This document shows positions 38,505-47,339 of a stretch of 64,000 bases of DNA, piece by piece. The DNA is taken from NCBI GenBank assembly GCA_947478525.1, contig CANJVU010000006.1, forward strand, positions 36,646 through 100,645, written 5' to 3'. Source of the stretch: Thiotrichales bacterium. GTDB lineage: Bacteria > Pseudomonadota > Gammaproteobacteria > Francisellales > CACEW01. A program made the translations under genes and the position numbers. Under the pieces are notes generated by a model. That model was not told the origin of the DNA. It saw only the letters and a program-made list of their open reading frames with translations, and made no database searches. Position 1 is the stretch's first letter. Each line of letters begins with the position of its first letter.

Positions 38505-39098
38505 ATGAGTAGCGTATCAACAAAAGATAAAATACTAGCCGCCGCCAGGAGCTTATTTGTCGAGCATGGTTTTGCAGGCACTTCTATGGGCAATATTGCC
38601 AAACTTGCTGGCGTCACCCACAGTCTGCTATTTCACCATTTTGGTAATAAAGAGAAGTTATGGGGCGAGGTTAAGCAGTCAATAGTCAGCGAAGCATCAC
38701 CTGAATCTACGATGATCCCCTCTACGGACTTACCCTTCAAAGCTTTTTTACAAGAAGCATTTAACAATAATATTCACTTCCTTGAAAATAACCCCGACAT
38801 CATTCGCATGATTAACTGGCAACGATTAGAGAGCAAAACCCAAGAAACCATTAGAGTAGGTCTGACAAAAGACGGTGAACAGTGGCTTGCTGCGTTTCAA
38901 CATTATCAATCTACAGGCGAAATTAACACTAAATATAAAATTGAGTATGTTCTTAAATTCTTTTTTTCACTCGCAGTTGCAGCGTCATTGGAGGGTCAGG
39001 CATTCATCAAGAATGCTCATGAATTTAAAGACTATATTGACTTTTGTGTTGAACGCTGCCTAGTAGCATTTGGATATTCAGACACCACTTGGTCTTAA
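38505..39098 (+). CDS. TetR/AcrR-family transcriptional regulator
   Basis: The 197-aa repressor-type protein has an N-terminal helix-turn-helix, KDKILAAARSLFVEHGFAG followed by TSMGNIAKLAGVTHSLLFHHFGNKEKLW (about 26-53). The all-helical ligand domain has no recognisable ligand signature. It is divergent from the broken Bcr/CflA efflux gene, and the paired palindromes between them make it the likely local regulator. HGFAGTSMGNIAKLAGVT fits the family closely. Confidence 0.92.
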   Translation: MSSVSTKDKILAAARSLFVEHGFAGTSMGNIAKLAGVTHSLLFHHFGNKEKLWGEVKQSIVSEASPESTMIPSTDLPFKAFLQEAFNNNIHFLENNPDIIRMINWQRLESKTQETIRVGLTKDGEQWLAAFQHYQSTGEINTKYKIEYVLKFFFSLAVAASLEGQAFIKNAHEFKDYIDFCVERCLVAFGYSDTTWS

Positions 39099-39301
39099 AA
39101 TGTAGTTTAAGTGGAAGTCAGCTATAGTTTAAAAAAAAGAGTTTTTAAGGTCTTTTATGGTGGAGGTATATATAATGGTATATACAAATTTTACACATCA
39201 ATAAGATTACAATACAAACAAAAAGTTGGATGGTAAGAGATCAGATTTAGTTAGTTATGAGCATTATATCATTTGCAAAGTGATTCATTTTTTGATACAT
39301 T

Positions 39302-40111
39302 ATGAAAATGAAAACTGAAAAAGTACAGCTAACCCGTTATATTGATTCCCTGCAAAGTCAGGGACGGTATTATTTTGATCGCCAGCAAGCCATAGAAGCG
39401 ACAGGGTCATCATACAGTGCTTTCCGACAAGCAGCTTATCGGTTGGATAAAAAAAATCGTATTAAGAAAGTATTGGCCGATTTTTTCATTATCATCCCTG
39501 CTGAATATGTTTATGCTGCTACATTGCCCGCTAGCTGGTTCATTGATCCGCTGATGAAACACTTGGGGTTGGAGTACTACGTGGGTTTGTTGAGCGCTGC
39601 AGCCATTTACGGTGCTGCCCATCAGCAACCGATGCTATTTCAAGTGGTCACTAATCAAGTGCTAAGACCGATCAGCATTGGCAAGATGGCCATCATGTTT
39701 CATTATCGCAAAAAGGTTGAGCCTTCCTATTATGCCAAGATCAAAACCGAAACAGGGCAGATGAATGTAGCTATACCAGAGGTTGTGGTTTGTGATTGCC
39801 TAAGGTATCCACAAGCAGCGGGGTATATTCAAAATATTGCAACGGTTCTGCTAGAATTACAAGATCAGTTAAAAATGGAATCACTGCTCGCTTATATCAA
39901 AGCTGGCAACTTGGAGCTGGTTAATGCACAGCGTTTAGGATATTTAATCGAGCAATTAAAGCTTTCGATTGATACGACTCCTTTGTTGCAGTGGATACAG
40001 GAACAAGCCAGTCAATATTGTTTGCTGGTTCCAGGATTAAGTAAAACAGAACGGTATAATGAAAAATGGAAAGTAGTTGTTAACGATGATGTGGAGCCGG
40101 ATGAGTTATGA
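39302..40111 (+). CDS. Type IV toxin-antitoxin system antitoxin, AbiEi family (module 1)
   Basis: The 269-aa protein has an N-terminal winged-helix region (YIDSLQSQGRYYFDRQQAIEATG...SAFRQAAYRLDKKNRIKKV) that binds its own promoter in AbiEi proteins. The AbiEi core includes the hallmark LGLEYYVGLLSAAAIYGAAHQQPM (near 87-110) and later VVCDCLRYPQAAGYIQNIATVL. Its stop overlaps the toxin start (ATGA), so the two are coupled. The 203-nt A/T-rich region upstream (39099-39301) holds no gene but should carry the promoter. It is paralogous to 62341-63147. Confidence 0.88.
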   Translation: MKMKTEKVQLTRYIDSLQSQGRYYFDRQQAIEATGSSYSAFRQAAYRLDKKNRIKKVLADFFIIIPAEYVYAATLPASWFIDPLMKHLGLEYYVGLLSAAAIYGAAHQQPMLFQVVTNQVLRPISIGKMAIMFHYRKKVEPSYYAKIKTETGQMNVAIPEVVVCDCLRYPQAAGYIQNIATVLLELQDQLKMESLLAYIKAGNLELVNAQRLGYLIEQLKLSIDTTPLLQWIQEQASQYCLLVPGLSKTERYNEKWKVVVNDDVEPDEL

Positions 40112-40926
40112 TTCCAAGAGCGGTAATTACAGAGTGGCGGCAACATGCGCCTTGGTCTGGTGATGATCAAGTTGAGCATGATTTGGTTTTATCCCGTGCG
40201 CTGTGTGAATTGTATCAAAATCCTATCGTAAAAGAACAATTGGCGTTTCGCGGTGGCACGGCTTTGCACAAACTATTTTTGAGCCCTGCGGGTAGATTTT
40301 CTGAAGATTTAGATTTTGTGCAAATTCAGGCAAAACCAATTGGTCCGCTCGTAAACGAAATCCGCGCTTGTTTGGATCACTGGCTCGGTGCGCCAAGCTG
40401 GAAGCAAAATCAAGGTCGATTTACGTTGAATTACGCATTCAAAACCGAATTTGAGCCAGTGGTGAAGCGCAAAGTAAAAGTCGAAATCAATACGCGAGAA
40501 CATTTTCACCTACAGGGCTATATTGAAAAACCAGTACAATTCAATAATGCGTGGTTTAGGGGAAACGCTTCCATCATTACGTATACGTTGGAAGAATTGA
40601 TGGGTACCAAATTAAGAGCGTTATATCAGCGTAAAAAAGGGAGAGATCTTTACAACTTTTGGTGCGTATTGCGCCAGCACCCAACGCTTGATGTAAAAGC
40701 GGTTATTAAAGCGTATCATGCTTATATGGAATTTGTGGGTAGTTCCGCGTCGCGAGCAGAGTTTGAGCAAAATATGCATCAAAAGCAGCAAGATCACACC
40801 TTCAAAAAAGACATGCTATCGTTATTGCCTAAAACTGCCAGTGCGGAATATGATATTCAGGAAGCTTTTGCGTTAATACAGCGTCATATCGTGGTGAATT
40901 TACCAGGAGCGCCTTGGAAAGGGTAA
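40108..40926 (+). CDS. Type IV toxin-antitoxin nucleotidyltransferase toxin, AbiEii family (module 1)
   Basis: The 272-aa nucleotidyltransferase-fold toxin has motif I FRGGTALHKLFLSPAGRFSEDLDFV (GG at 49-50, DLD at 67-69), motif II KRKVKVEINTREHF near 117-130, and the conserved LMGTKLRALYQRKKGRDLYNFW near 170-190. This matches AbiEii/MenT-type NTases that inactivate tRNA or block growth. It starts within the antitoxin stop. The C-terminal helical domain (about 190-272) is complete, in contrast to module 2. Confidence 0.9.
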   Translation: MIPRAVITEWRQHAPWSGDDQVEHDLVLSRALCELYQNPIVKEQLAFRGGTALHKLFLSPAGRFSEDLDFVQIQAKPIGPLVNEIRACLDHWLGAPSWKQNQGRFTLNYAFKTEFEPVVKRKVKVEINTREHFHLQGYIEKPVQFNNAWFRGNASIITYTLEELMGTKLRALYQRKKGRDLYNFWCVLRQHPTLDVKAVIKAYHAYMEFVGSSASRAEFEQNMHQKQQDHTFKKDMLSLLPKTASAEYDIQEAFALIQRHIVVNLPGAPWKG

Positions 40927-40935
40927 TTAAAGATC

Positions 40936-41004
40936 ATGAAAAAACTCAAAGAGTTTTGGCAAAAAAAATCCAATTATTTTTATGAAGGAGGTACAGTATG
41001 GTGA
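40936..41004 (+). CDS. Possible 22-aa leader ORF overlapping the GNAT gene
   Basis: Between the toxin stop and the acetyltransferase ATG a short frame runs from ATG 40936 to TGA 41004. It is Lys-rich (MKKLKEFWQKKSNYFY) and its stop overlaps the GNAT start at 40998. The GNAT Shine-Dalgarno (GAAGGAGG) lies inside it. Its own ribosome site is weak, so it may be chance. Confidence 0.25.
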   Translation: MKKLKEFWQKKSNYFYEGGTVW

Positions 41005-41582
41005 GCAAAGACCCTTTTACTTTGTCTGGTCGACATGTTAGTCTGGTGCCTCTAGCAGAAATACACTGTGTAGAATTGCAGGCGGCTGTCAGGGATGGAG
41101 CGCTTTGGAAACTTCCTTATACAATCGTACCTTCTCCTGAAAATATGTTCTCTGAGATCAACCGCCGCCTTGATTTGCAAGCGCAAGGCCTGATGCAGGC
41201 TTTTGCGGTTATTGATCATCAAAGTAACCGAGCTGTTGGAATGACGAGCTATTGCCGTATTGATGCACCAAATCGGCGATTGGATATCGGTTGGACCTGG
41301 TATCGTAGGAGTATGCAAAGAACAGCAGTTAATACGGAATGTAAGCTTTTGTTATTAGCTCATGCGTTTGAGCAGCTCAATTGTATCGCTGTTGGCTTCA
41401 GAGTTCACTCATTGAATGAACCGAGTCGACGTGCGGTGGAAAGACTAGGTGCGCAATTAGATGGGATTATCCGTAATGATTCAATTATGCCGGATGGTCG
41501 GCTTCGGAATATGTGTTTCTATAGTATCTTGCCAGAAGAGTGGCTTGCGGTAAAAGCTAAGTTACGATCGTTTCTGCTATAA
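40998..41582 (+). CDS. GNAT-family N-acetyltransferase (RimJ/RimL-like)
   Basis: The 194-aa acetyl-CoA-dependent transferase has LSGRHVSLVPLA near 9-20, AVIDHQSNRAVGMTSYCRID near 70-89, RLDIGWTWYRRSMQRTAVNTECKLLLLAHAFEQL near 93-126 (the acetyl-CoA region) and FRVHSLNEPSRRAVERLGAQLDG near 133-155. This is the RimJ/L or DUF-type 'GNAT 3' pattern that acetylates proteins or small molecules. GAAGGAGG precedes its ATG. It follows the AbiE module at 71 nt and may be part of the same cargo. Substrate unknown. Confidence 0.85.
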   Translation: MVSKDPFTLSGRHVSLVPLAEIHCVELQAAVRDGALWKLPYTIVPSPENMFSEINRRLDLQAQGLMQAFAVIDHQSNRAVGMTSYCRIDAPNRRLDIGWTWYRRSMQRTAVNTECKLLLLAHAFEQLNCIAVGFRVHSLNEPSRRAVERLGAQLDGIIRNDSIMPDGRLRNMCFYSILPEEWLAVKAKLRSFLL

Positions 41583-41614
41583 AAATGAGCAAGTCAGAAG
41601 AGGTTGTGTGTATA

Positions 41615-41701
41615 TGGTGCCGAGAGAGAGAATCGAACTCTCACACTGTCTCCAGTACCGGATTTTGAGTCCGGCGCGTCTACCAGTTCCGCCATCTCGG
41701 C
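41615..41701 (-). tRNA. tRNA-Leu (anticodon CAA)
   Basis: The 87-nt type II tRNA on the minus strand has acceptor GCCGAGA/TCTCGGC, anticodon loop ACTCAAAAT (CAA), a long variable arm, T loop GTTCGATTC, A73 and an encoded CCA. It reads UUG. Confidence 0.95.
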
Positions 41702-41718
41702 ATATCAACGAGTGGCAG

Positions 41719-41747
41719 ATTATAGCGAGAGTAATCGTGATGCGCAA
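41719..41747 (-). promoter_or_regulatory. Promoter of tRNA-Leu
   Basis: On the minus strand TTGCGC and TATAAT are 17 nt apart, with the -10 box 17 nt before the tRNA 5' end. Confidence 0.7.
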
Positions 41748-41865
41748 GCAATTTGATGGTGATTTGTTAAAATTCGATTTGACATTACAAAAATATATAC
41801 TTTTAATCTGCTTTATGATATAATTTTTAACTTATTTTTAAATGTAAATTCAAAAAGGTATAAAT

Positions 41866-42885
41866 ATGTTGTATTTTTCTGCACTCAGGCGCGTGTTTGT
41901 CAATAAACCTTGGTTTGGCAATCCAACACAAGCAGCTTTGTTGATGGCTGGGATCTTGTTGGTGGTGTGGGGTTGTTGTGCCATATGGTTAGACGTGCTT
42001 CCCCTGTCTGGCTTTGCAATCATAAAGACGGTTCTGATAATAACCTTGTTGGGAATTTTGTTATGGCTGAGACCTTTTCGGTCTTCATCTCGTCTTGCTG
42101 CTATGTTTCGATGGTATGTGTGGCTCTGTGTATACTTTATCATTACAGATGGGTTGAGTTCTTTAGCGCTTTACTCAACACCTTTTGCATCAATAGACGC
42201 GGCGTTGGCACATGCGGATGGTTTTTTTGGTTATAATGCTGCTGCGACATTGGCATGGGTGCATGCGCATCAGTGGGTTGGTCGATTCTCCATAGTTTTT
42301 TATAATAGCTTGTCGGTTGAATTGGTGCTTTTACCGTTTGTCTTGGCGTTGTTGGGAGATCGTAAATCTTTTGAGCGCATAATGATTATGGGTGTGGTTG
42401 CGACGGTCATTGGCCTGCTCTTTTATTTTTTCTTTCCTTCTAGTGGCACGGCAGATGTTGAGCCAAGCCGTTATTACAATGCTACTCAGTTGGATGCGAT
42501 TAAACAGTTTTATTTTATTCAACATCATATTCCTGACCCTTTTAAAAATGTGCCGATGGTGAGTTGTCCTTCGTTTCATACCATCTGGGCGATTATGATT
42601 GCCTTTGCTTTTATCAGGCATCCTAAGATTTTTGTGCCGGTGCTCATTTGGAATGTCTTGATACTCATTTCTACGCTGACTACCGGGTGGCATTTTCTCG
42701 TAGATGTATTGGCAGGTATTGCTCTGTCTGCATTTTCTATTGGCATTGCTTGTTGGGTTCAACGGTTTTCGATACATGAGTCGGTAGTGCCTAAAAAAAT
42801 AGCAGGCGCGCCTGGGTCGGATTGGGCCTTGAACCTTTGTGCGGTATTATTGTTGGTGGCAGATGTGATGATTTTTATTTTATAA
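41866..42885 (+). CDS. PAP2-superfamily membrane phosphatase/transferase (copy 1)
   Basis: The 339-aa integral membrane protein has about eight hydrophobic segments. The PAP2 signature residues are in MVSCPSFHTIWAIM (near 231-244, catalytic His) and LTTGWHFLVDVLAGI (near 271-285, second His and Asp). This is the arrangement of the Aur1/Ipt1-like inositolphosphotransferase PAP2_3 branch. Family members dephosphorylate lipid phosphates or transfer phospho-head groups in the membrane. The segment at about 110-135 (LAHADGFFGYNAA) is shared with the next gene. AAAGGT lies before the ATG. Confidence 0.82.
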   Translation: MLYFSALRRVFVNKPWFGNPTQAALLMAGILLVVWGCCAIWLDVLPLSGFAIIKTVLIITLLGILLWLRPFRSSSRLAAMFRWYVWLCVYFIITDGLSSLALYSTPFASIDAALAHADGFFGYNAAATLAWVHAHQWVGRFSIVFYNSLSVELVLLPFVLALLGDRKSFERIMIMGVVATVIGLLFYFFFPSSGTADVEPSRYYNATQLDAIKQFYFIQHHIPDPFKNVPMVSCPSFHTIWAIMIAFAFIRHPKIFVPVLIWNVLILISTLTTGWHFLVDVLAGIALSAFSIGIACWVQRFSIHESVVPKKIAGAPGSDWALNLCAVLLLVADVMIFIL

Positions 42886-42909
42886 CATAATGTGCTATAA
42901 GGAATTTTT

Positions 42910-43938
42910 TTGAAAAATTTACGATTCACTACGCTTTCTCAAGCGGTAAAATCAAAAATATGGTTTGGCAATCCAATGCTAACCATGTTATTGATCGTTG
43001 TGGGCGCCACACTTTTATGGATGGCGTATGTATTTTTGGCAGGTCTATTGCCCGTGCCTTATCTGTATCTTGCGAAGTTAGCGTCGGGTGCAGCTATTTT
43101 TGTGGGGGTTTTATCCTGGTTGAAGCCTTTTCAGATGTTTCCCCGTGTTGCCAGTATCTTCAGATGGTATGTTTGGTACTGTATATTTTTTATTATTACC
43201 GATTCACTGTGTCATATGGTGTTATATTTAACGCCATTTGCTTCGATTGATCTGGGTTTGGCGCATGCAGATGCGTTATTGGGTTATCATGTGCCCACTA
43301 TATTGGCTTGGATGCACGTCCACCCGCTACTTAATTCATTGTCGTGGTTTGTCTATAATAGTTTGATTATTCAGTTGATCATATTGCCCTTGGTGTTGGC
43401 AATTCTAGGTGATCGAAAATCCTTTGAAATCATGATGATGGTGAATTTGATTATATCGGTATTAGGGGCGATCTGCTTTTTCTTCTTGCCATCGAATGAT
43501 CCTTCTGATGTTGAGCCCAGTCAATACTATGGGGCTAGTCAACTAGATGTAGTTAAACAATTTAATTTGGTGCAACATCACATTCCTAATCCGTTTAGCC
43601 ACCTTGGTACCATTAGTTGTCCTTCCTTTCATACCATGTGGGCGATCATGATTACTTTTGCATTAATTCGTCATCGCGTTATTTTTATTCCTTTGCTGAT
43701 CTGGAATATATTGTTAATTATTTCTACGCTGACCACGGGTTGGCACTTTTTGGTTGATGTTTTGGCGGGTATTGTTCTTGCTGCGTTGGCCATTACGCTG
43801 GCTTCATGGTTGCAGCGTTTTTCTATTGAGGCACCAGTTGTTGCAAAAAACAAGCAAGCAGGGGGTCAATCCGATTGGGGGTTAAATATCGTTGCGGTTT
43901 TATTATTGTTTGTGGCAGTTATTATGTTTGTTTGGTAA
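42910..43938 (+). CDS. PAP2-superfamily membrane phosphatase/transferase (copy 2)
   Basis: This 342-aa tandem paralogue of the preceding gene is conserved along the whole length (KxWFGNP, FRWYVWxCxxFIITD, HADxxxGY, LGDRKSFE, SCPSFHTMWAIM, LTTGWHFLVDVLAGI). It starts with TTG at 42910 behind an AGGA at 7 nt; no ATG fits. The two catalytic His regions lie near 234 and 274. The 24-nt gap suggests co-transcription. Two copies in tandem point to local duplication with possible divergence of substrate. Confidence 0.82.
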   Translation: MKNLRFTTLSQAVKSKIWFGNPMLTMLLIVVGATLLWMAYVFLAGLLPVPYLYLAKLASGAAIFVGVLSWLKPFQMFPRVASIFRWYVWYCIFFIITDSLCHMVLYLTPFASIDLGLAHADALLGYHVPTILAWMHVHPLLNSLSWFVYNSLIIQLIILPLVLAILGDRKSFEIMMMVNLIISVLGAICFFFLPSNDPSDVEPSQYYGASQLDVVKQFNLVQHHIPNPFSHLGTISCPSFHTMWAIMITFALIRHRVIFIPLLIWNILLIISTLTTGWHFLVDVLAGIVLAALAITLASWLQRFSIEAPVVAKNKQAGGQSDWGLNIVAVLLLFVAVIMFVW

Positions 43939-44003
43939 CGAAATCCTTGATCTTATTATTCATTTCGCTATACTTTCCAAGCGAAAATCAAGGAGAAAAA
44001 GCA

Positions 44004-44438
44004 ATGAAAAAATATTATTTAGCAGCAGCCTGTTTGGGTGTAGTGTTATTGACGGGATGTACCACGGTCAATAGCGCATGGAGCCAGCGTTATTTATTTG
44101 ATGGTAGTTCCTCTGCGTCGATTCAGCAAATGAATGCACAGCAATTGTATGCAGTCCCTAGCAATGATTTATGTGCGGCCTACAGTGGCACCATGAGCCC
44201 ATTGATTAAAGATGAAATACAGCGTCGTGGCTTAATCATCAATCAAGACAATTGGACCAATGTGACCAATAGTAAAACCTGGACTGGTATGACATTATGT
44301 CAACTGTTAGCATCGCAAGGTAAGCCAGATACCGTGGTGAAAGGTCAAACAATGATTGAATTAGATTACAGTGCCACGGCTTATCAAGTTGAAAATGGCG
44401 AAGTGACACGTATTGCGCCGGTGACGCCCGCTAAGTAG
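44004..44438 (+). CDS. Small lipoprotein of unknown function
   Basis: The 144-aa protein has the signal peptide MKKYYLAAACLGVVLLTGC, and the lipobox LLTGC places the lipidated Cys at residue 19, with +2 Thr suggesting outer-membrane sorting. The mature domain (about 125 aa) carries MNAQQLYAVPSNDLCAAYSG and a terminal SATAYQVENGEVTRI with no family I recognise. AAGGAG precedes the ATG at 7 nt; an upstream frame from 43875 is not used. It overlaps convergently with nnrD by 8 nt. Confidence 0.8.
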   Translation: MKKYYLAAACLGVVLLTGCTTVNSAWSQRYLFDGSSSASIQQMNAQQLYAVPSNDLCAAYSGTMSPLIKDEIQRRGLIINQDNWTNVTNSKTWTGMTLCQLLASQGKPDTVVKGQTMIELDYSATAYQVENGEVTRIAPVTPAK

Positions 44439-45249
44439 GTTCATTTAATAACGCGCGTATAAATGGTAAAAGGTCGGTTGCGAGCAATCCGCGCTGGCCT
44501 TTTTCTTTGGCGGCGAGATCGCCTGCATAGGCATGAGCTGCAACGCCTAAACATGCGGCATCGTGGGTTGATAACCCTTGCGCCAGCAATGCTCCAATCA
44601 AGCCACTTAACACATCTCCCATGCCGGCGCTTGCCATGCCTGGGTTGCCGTAAGCGCATTGTACCAGTGCTTGTTTGGTTTGAATCAGTGTTTCGTGGCC
44701 TTTCAAGATCCAAGTCGCAGGCCATTGAACCAGTGTGTTGATGGCGTGAGTGCGATTCTGTTGAATATCTTGTGTAGAGCACTTAAGAATACGTGCTGCT
44801 TCGCCAGGATGGGGTGTGCAGACCGTTTGGGTTAACTCAAATTCGGCGATGTGATCCAAGGCGCCGGCATCAATGACTTTGGGTAATGTGCTATTTTTTA
44901 CTGAGTTGATGATGTGTTGTGACCAAACGCTGTTGGTCAGTCCGGGGCCAATAACCAGGACCGTTGCGTTGCGAATTAGTTCAGCCAGCCGATCAGGATT
45001 TTGAATGCCATGTGACATAATTTCTGGTCGGCCAATATTGACATACGCGGTGTGTTCCGGATGAGTGGCCACGCTAACCAGTCCAGCGCCAGAGCGTAAC
45101 GCCGTTTCTGCTGCCATTCGCACAGCACCCGACATCCCGCAATCGCCACCAATTATCCAGACATGGCCAAATTGATTTTTATGGGCATCTTGTGGGCGTG
45201 GTGGCAATAACCCTTGTAACTTTTGGAGCTCAAGGATTGTCCGTTGCAT
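44431..45249 (-). CDS. nnrD: ADP-dependent (S)-NAD(P)H-hydrate dehydratase (NnrD)
   Basis: Repairs the hydrated, damaged form of NAD(P)H. The 272-aa carbohydrate-kinase-like protein has FGHVWIIGGDCGMSGAVRMAAETALRSGAGLVSV (near 27-60), VLVIGPGLTNS near 97, CTPHPGEAARILK near 143 and NPGMASAGMGDVLSGLIGALLAQG near 202-225. It carries only the dehydratase domain; the YjeF epimerase domain fused in E. coli NnrDE is absent here and not nearby. The start is 1 nt from the DUF4404 stop. Confidence 0.92.
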   Translation of the reverse strand: MQRTILELQKLQGLLPPRPQDAHKNQFGHVWIIGGDCGMSGAVRMAAETALRSGAGLVSVATHPEHTAYVNIGRPEIMSHGIQNPDRLAELIRNATVLVIGPGLTNSVWSQHIINSVKNSTLPKVIDAGALDHIAEFELTQTVCTPHPGEAARILKCSTQDIQQNRTHAINTLVQWPATWILKGHETLIQTKQALVQCAYGNPGMASAGMGDVLSGLIGALLAQGLSTHDAACLGVAAHAYAGDLAAKEKGQRGLLATDLLPFIRALLNEPT

Positions 45250-45250
45250 G

Positions 45251-45580
45251 TCAAAGACCGATGCCGGATAAATGGGTAATCAATGTTTGCAAGACGTTTG
45301 CTAATTTAGGATGAGAGGTTTCAAATGTTTCCAGGCTTTCCATCAGTCTCTCTTTGACGCTTTCCGTCATATCACGGTTGCTGTCATCGCGCAATGCTTC
45401 TAGCGTCGCAATTGCAGCAAAATCAGCAATGGTTTTGGCGTTTTGTGGATCCGTTTTTGCCAAAATGACGAGCTCTTCGCGTAGCTGTTGATACAGTTGA
45501 TCCAGCTCTTTTTTTTGTGCGGGGTTAAGGTTTGATTGTGCCAACAGGGCATCGATTTTATCAAGAATTTTATGAATCAT
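45251..45580 (-). CDS. DUF4404-family protein
   Basis: The 109-aa soluble, highly charged helical protein contains LNPAQKKELDQLYQQLREELVILAKTDP near 18-45 and FETSHPKLANVLQTLITHLSGIG at the end, as in the DUF4404 family. Function is unknown. It is co-transcribed with nnrD (1-nt gap). Confidence 0.75.
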   Translation of the reverse strand: MIHKILDKIDALLAQSNLNPAQKKELDQLYQQLREELVILAKTDPQNAKTIADFAAIATLEALRDDSNRDMTESVKERLMESLETFETSHPKLANVLQTLITHLSGIGL

Positions 45581-45714
45581 ATGGTACTCCCTTTATTAAA
45601 CCAACAGTCTAGTGCAAACGGTGGTACTTGTCTATTTCAACAAAATTGTGGTTGTGGTCTTGACAACAAGCCGTGTATTGATGAATATGCGCCTGTAGAT
45701 CATTAGGAAAACGC

Positions 45715-47133
45715 ATGAACACTTCATTAAACCGAGATTTAAAAGCCAGACATATCGCCATGTTAGCGATGGGCGGGTCCATTGGTACGGGGATTTTTTT
45801 GGCCAGTGGTAATGCTATTTATTCAGCAGGGCCAGGTGGTGCATTGGTTGCCTATTTGTTAATGGGGATCATGGTTTACTTTTTAATGACCAGCCTGGGT
45901 GAAATGGCAACTTTAATGCCAACGACCGGCACTTTTTGTGATTACTCCGGTCGTTTTGTCAGTCCCTCTTTTGGTTTTGCCATGGGCTACAATTATTTTT
46001 ACAACTGGGCCATTACCGTCGCAGCGGATTTAACCGCGGCAGCGATTTTGATGCAATATTGGTTTCCACAGGTTCCTGCAGCCGCTTTTGGGCTTGGTTT
46101 TTTGATTTTAATCTCTGCGATCAATTTTTTTAACGTTAAAATTTATGGTGAAACCGAGTATTGGTTTTCCATCGTTAAAGTCACTGCGGTGATCGTCTTT
46201 ATCATTGTAGGCACCTTGATGATTGTGGGTTTGCTGGGGCATCAATCCGTCGGCTTTAAAAATTGGACCATTGGCGATGCACCATTTCACGGTGGCATGT
46301 TGGCAATTATGAGTGTGTTTTTGGTGGTGGGGTTTTCATTTCAAGGCACTGAACTAGTAGGCGTGGCCGCGGGAGAAGTGGCAGATCCTTCGCATAGCGT
46401 TCCTAAAGCGATTCGTAATGTATTCTGGCGCATTATCTTGTTTTACATTTTATCCATTGTGGTGATTTCGTTTTTGATCCCGTACACCGATTCGCGCTTG
46501 GTGAATGCATCCACCACCTCCGTTGCCATGAGTCCGTTTACCATTGTCTTTAGCCAGGCGGGTTTAAAATTTGCGGGTTCCATTGTGAATTTAATTTTGG
46601 TAACCGCGGTATTGTCCGCCTGCAGTGCAAGCATGTATACCGCTACGCGCACCTTGTGGTTTTTGGCCAAACAAGGTCAGGCGCCGAAATTTTTGGCCAA
46701 TGTCAGTAAACATGGTGTGCCGCGCGCGGCATTGTTGATCACTATTGTTTTTGGTATGTTCACGTTGTTAACCTTTTTCCTCGGCGAGGGTACTGTTTTC
46801 ACCTGGTTGGTTAATATTTCCGCATTGGCTGGTTTCGTGGCGTGGGTAGGGATTGCTGTAAGCCATTATCGCTTCCGCAAAGCATATCTGGCACAGGGTC
46901 GTAACCTCAGTGACTTACGCTGTAAAGCTAAATTCTATCCATTTGGCCCTATTTTTGCTGCGGTGTTGTGCGTCGTGGTGATCATTGGTCAGGTATTTAC
47001 CTTTGGCTGGAGCTGGACCAACTTTTTCGCCAATTACGTCGGGTTAATCGCGTTTTTGTTGTTGTGGTTGGGCTACCGCGTGATCAAAGGTTCGCAGGTG
47101 ATTCGCTTGAAAGATGCTGATCTTTCAGCCTAA
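45715..47133 (+). CDS. Amino acid permease, APC superfamily (LysP-like)
   Basis: The 472-aa inner-membrane proton symporter has about 12 hydrophobic segments. The family opening LKARHIAMLAMGGSIGTGIFLASG (about 9-32) contains the substrate-binding GSIGTG loop. MPTTGTFCDYSGRFVSPSFGFAMGYNYFYNWAIT follows near 65-98, and FSFQGTELVGVAAGEVADPSHSVPKAI near 205 is the signature shared with the lysine permease LysP. Cationic amino acid uptake is likely but not proven. It stands alone; the next 206 nt hold no gene I can support. Confidence 0.85.
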   Translation: MNTSLNRDLKARHIAMLAMGGSIGTGIFLASGNAIYSAGPGGALVAYLLMGIMVYFLMTSLGEMATLMPTTGTFCDYSGRFVSPSFGFAMGYNYFYNWAITVAADLTAAAILMQYWFPQVPAAAFGLGFLILISAINFFNVKIYGETEYWFSIVKVTAVIVFIIVGTLMIVGLLGHQSVGFKNWTIGDAPFHGGMLAIMSVFLVVGFSFQGTELVGVAAGEVADPSHSVPKAIRNVFWRIILFYILSIVVISFLIPYTDSRLVNASTTSVAMSPFTIVFSQAGLKFAGSIVNLILVTAVLSACSASMYTATRTLWFLAKQGQAPKFLANVSKHGVPRAALLITIVFGMFTLLTFFLGEGTVFTWLVNISALAGFVAWVGIAVSHYRFRKAYLAQGRNLSDLRCKAKFYPFGPIFAAVLCVVVIIGQVFTFGWSWTNFFANYVGLIAFLLLWLGYRVIKGSQVIRLKDADLSA

Positions 47134-47339
47134 TCGAAAGATTTTGCTTTTTCGTCGAGCCTGTGCGGTTCATTGATAAGGCGTAGCTTGTCTTGCTTGC
47201 TCAATTTTTTGATATGAGCCTCTATGCGCAAAGCGCTGCTTTTGTCAGAAACCTAGCCACCATGTGATGTCCGGAAGTTAACCTATTTGGGTTATCTTGG
47301 CATGAATAGCACACTACATGACAACTCGTAAGTTAACGT

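Noticed and set aside
41608..41823. Plus-strand frame of 71 codons starting in MYMVPRERIELS
   Set aside because: It is antisense to tRNA-Leu and its promoter; the RERIELS motif is the usual spurious translation of that tRNA.
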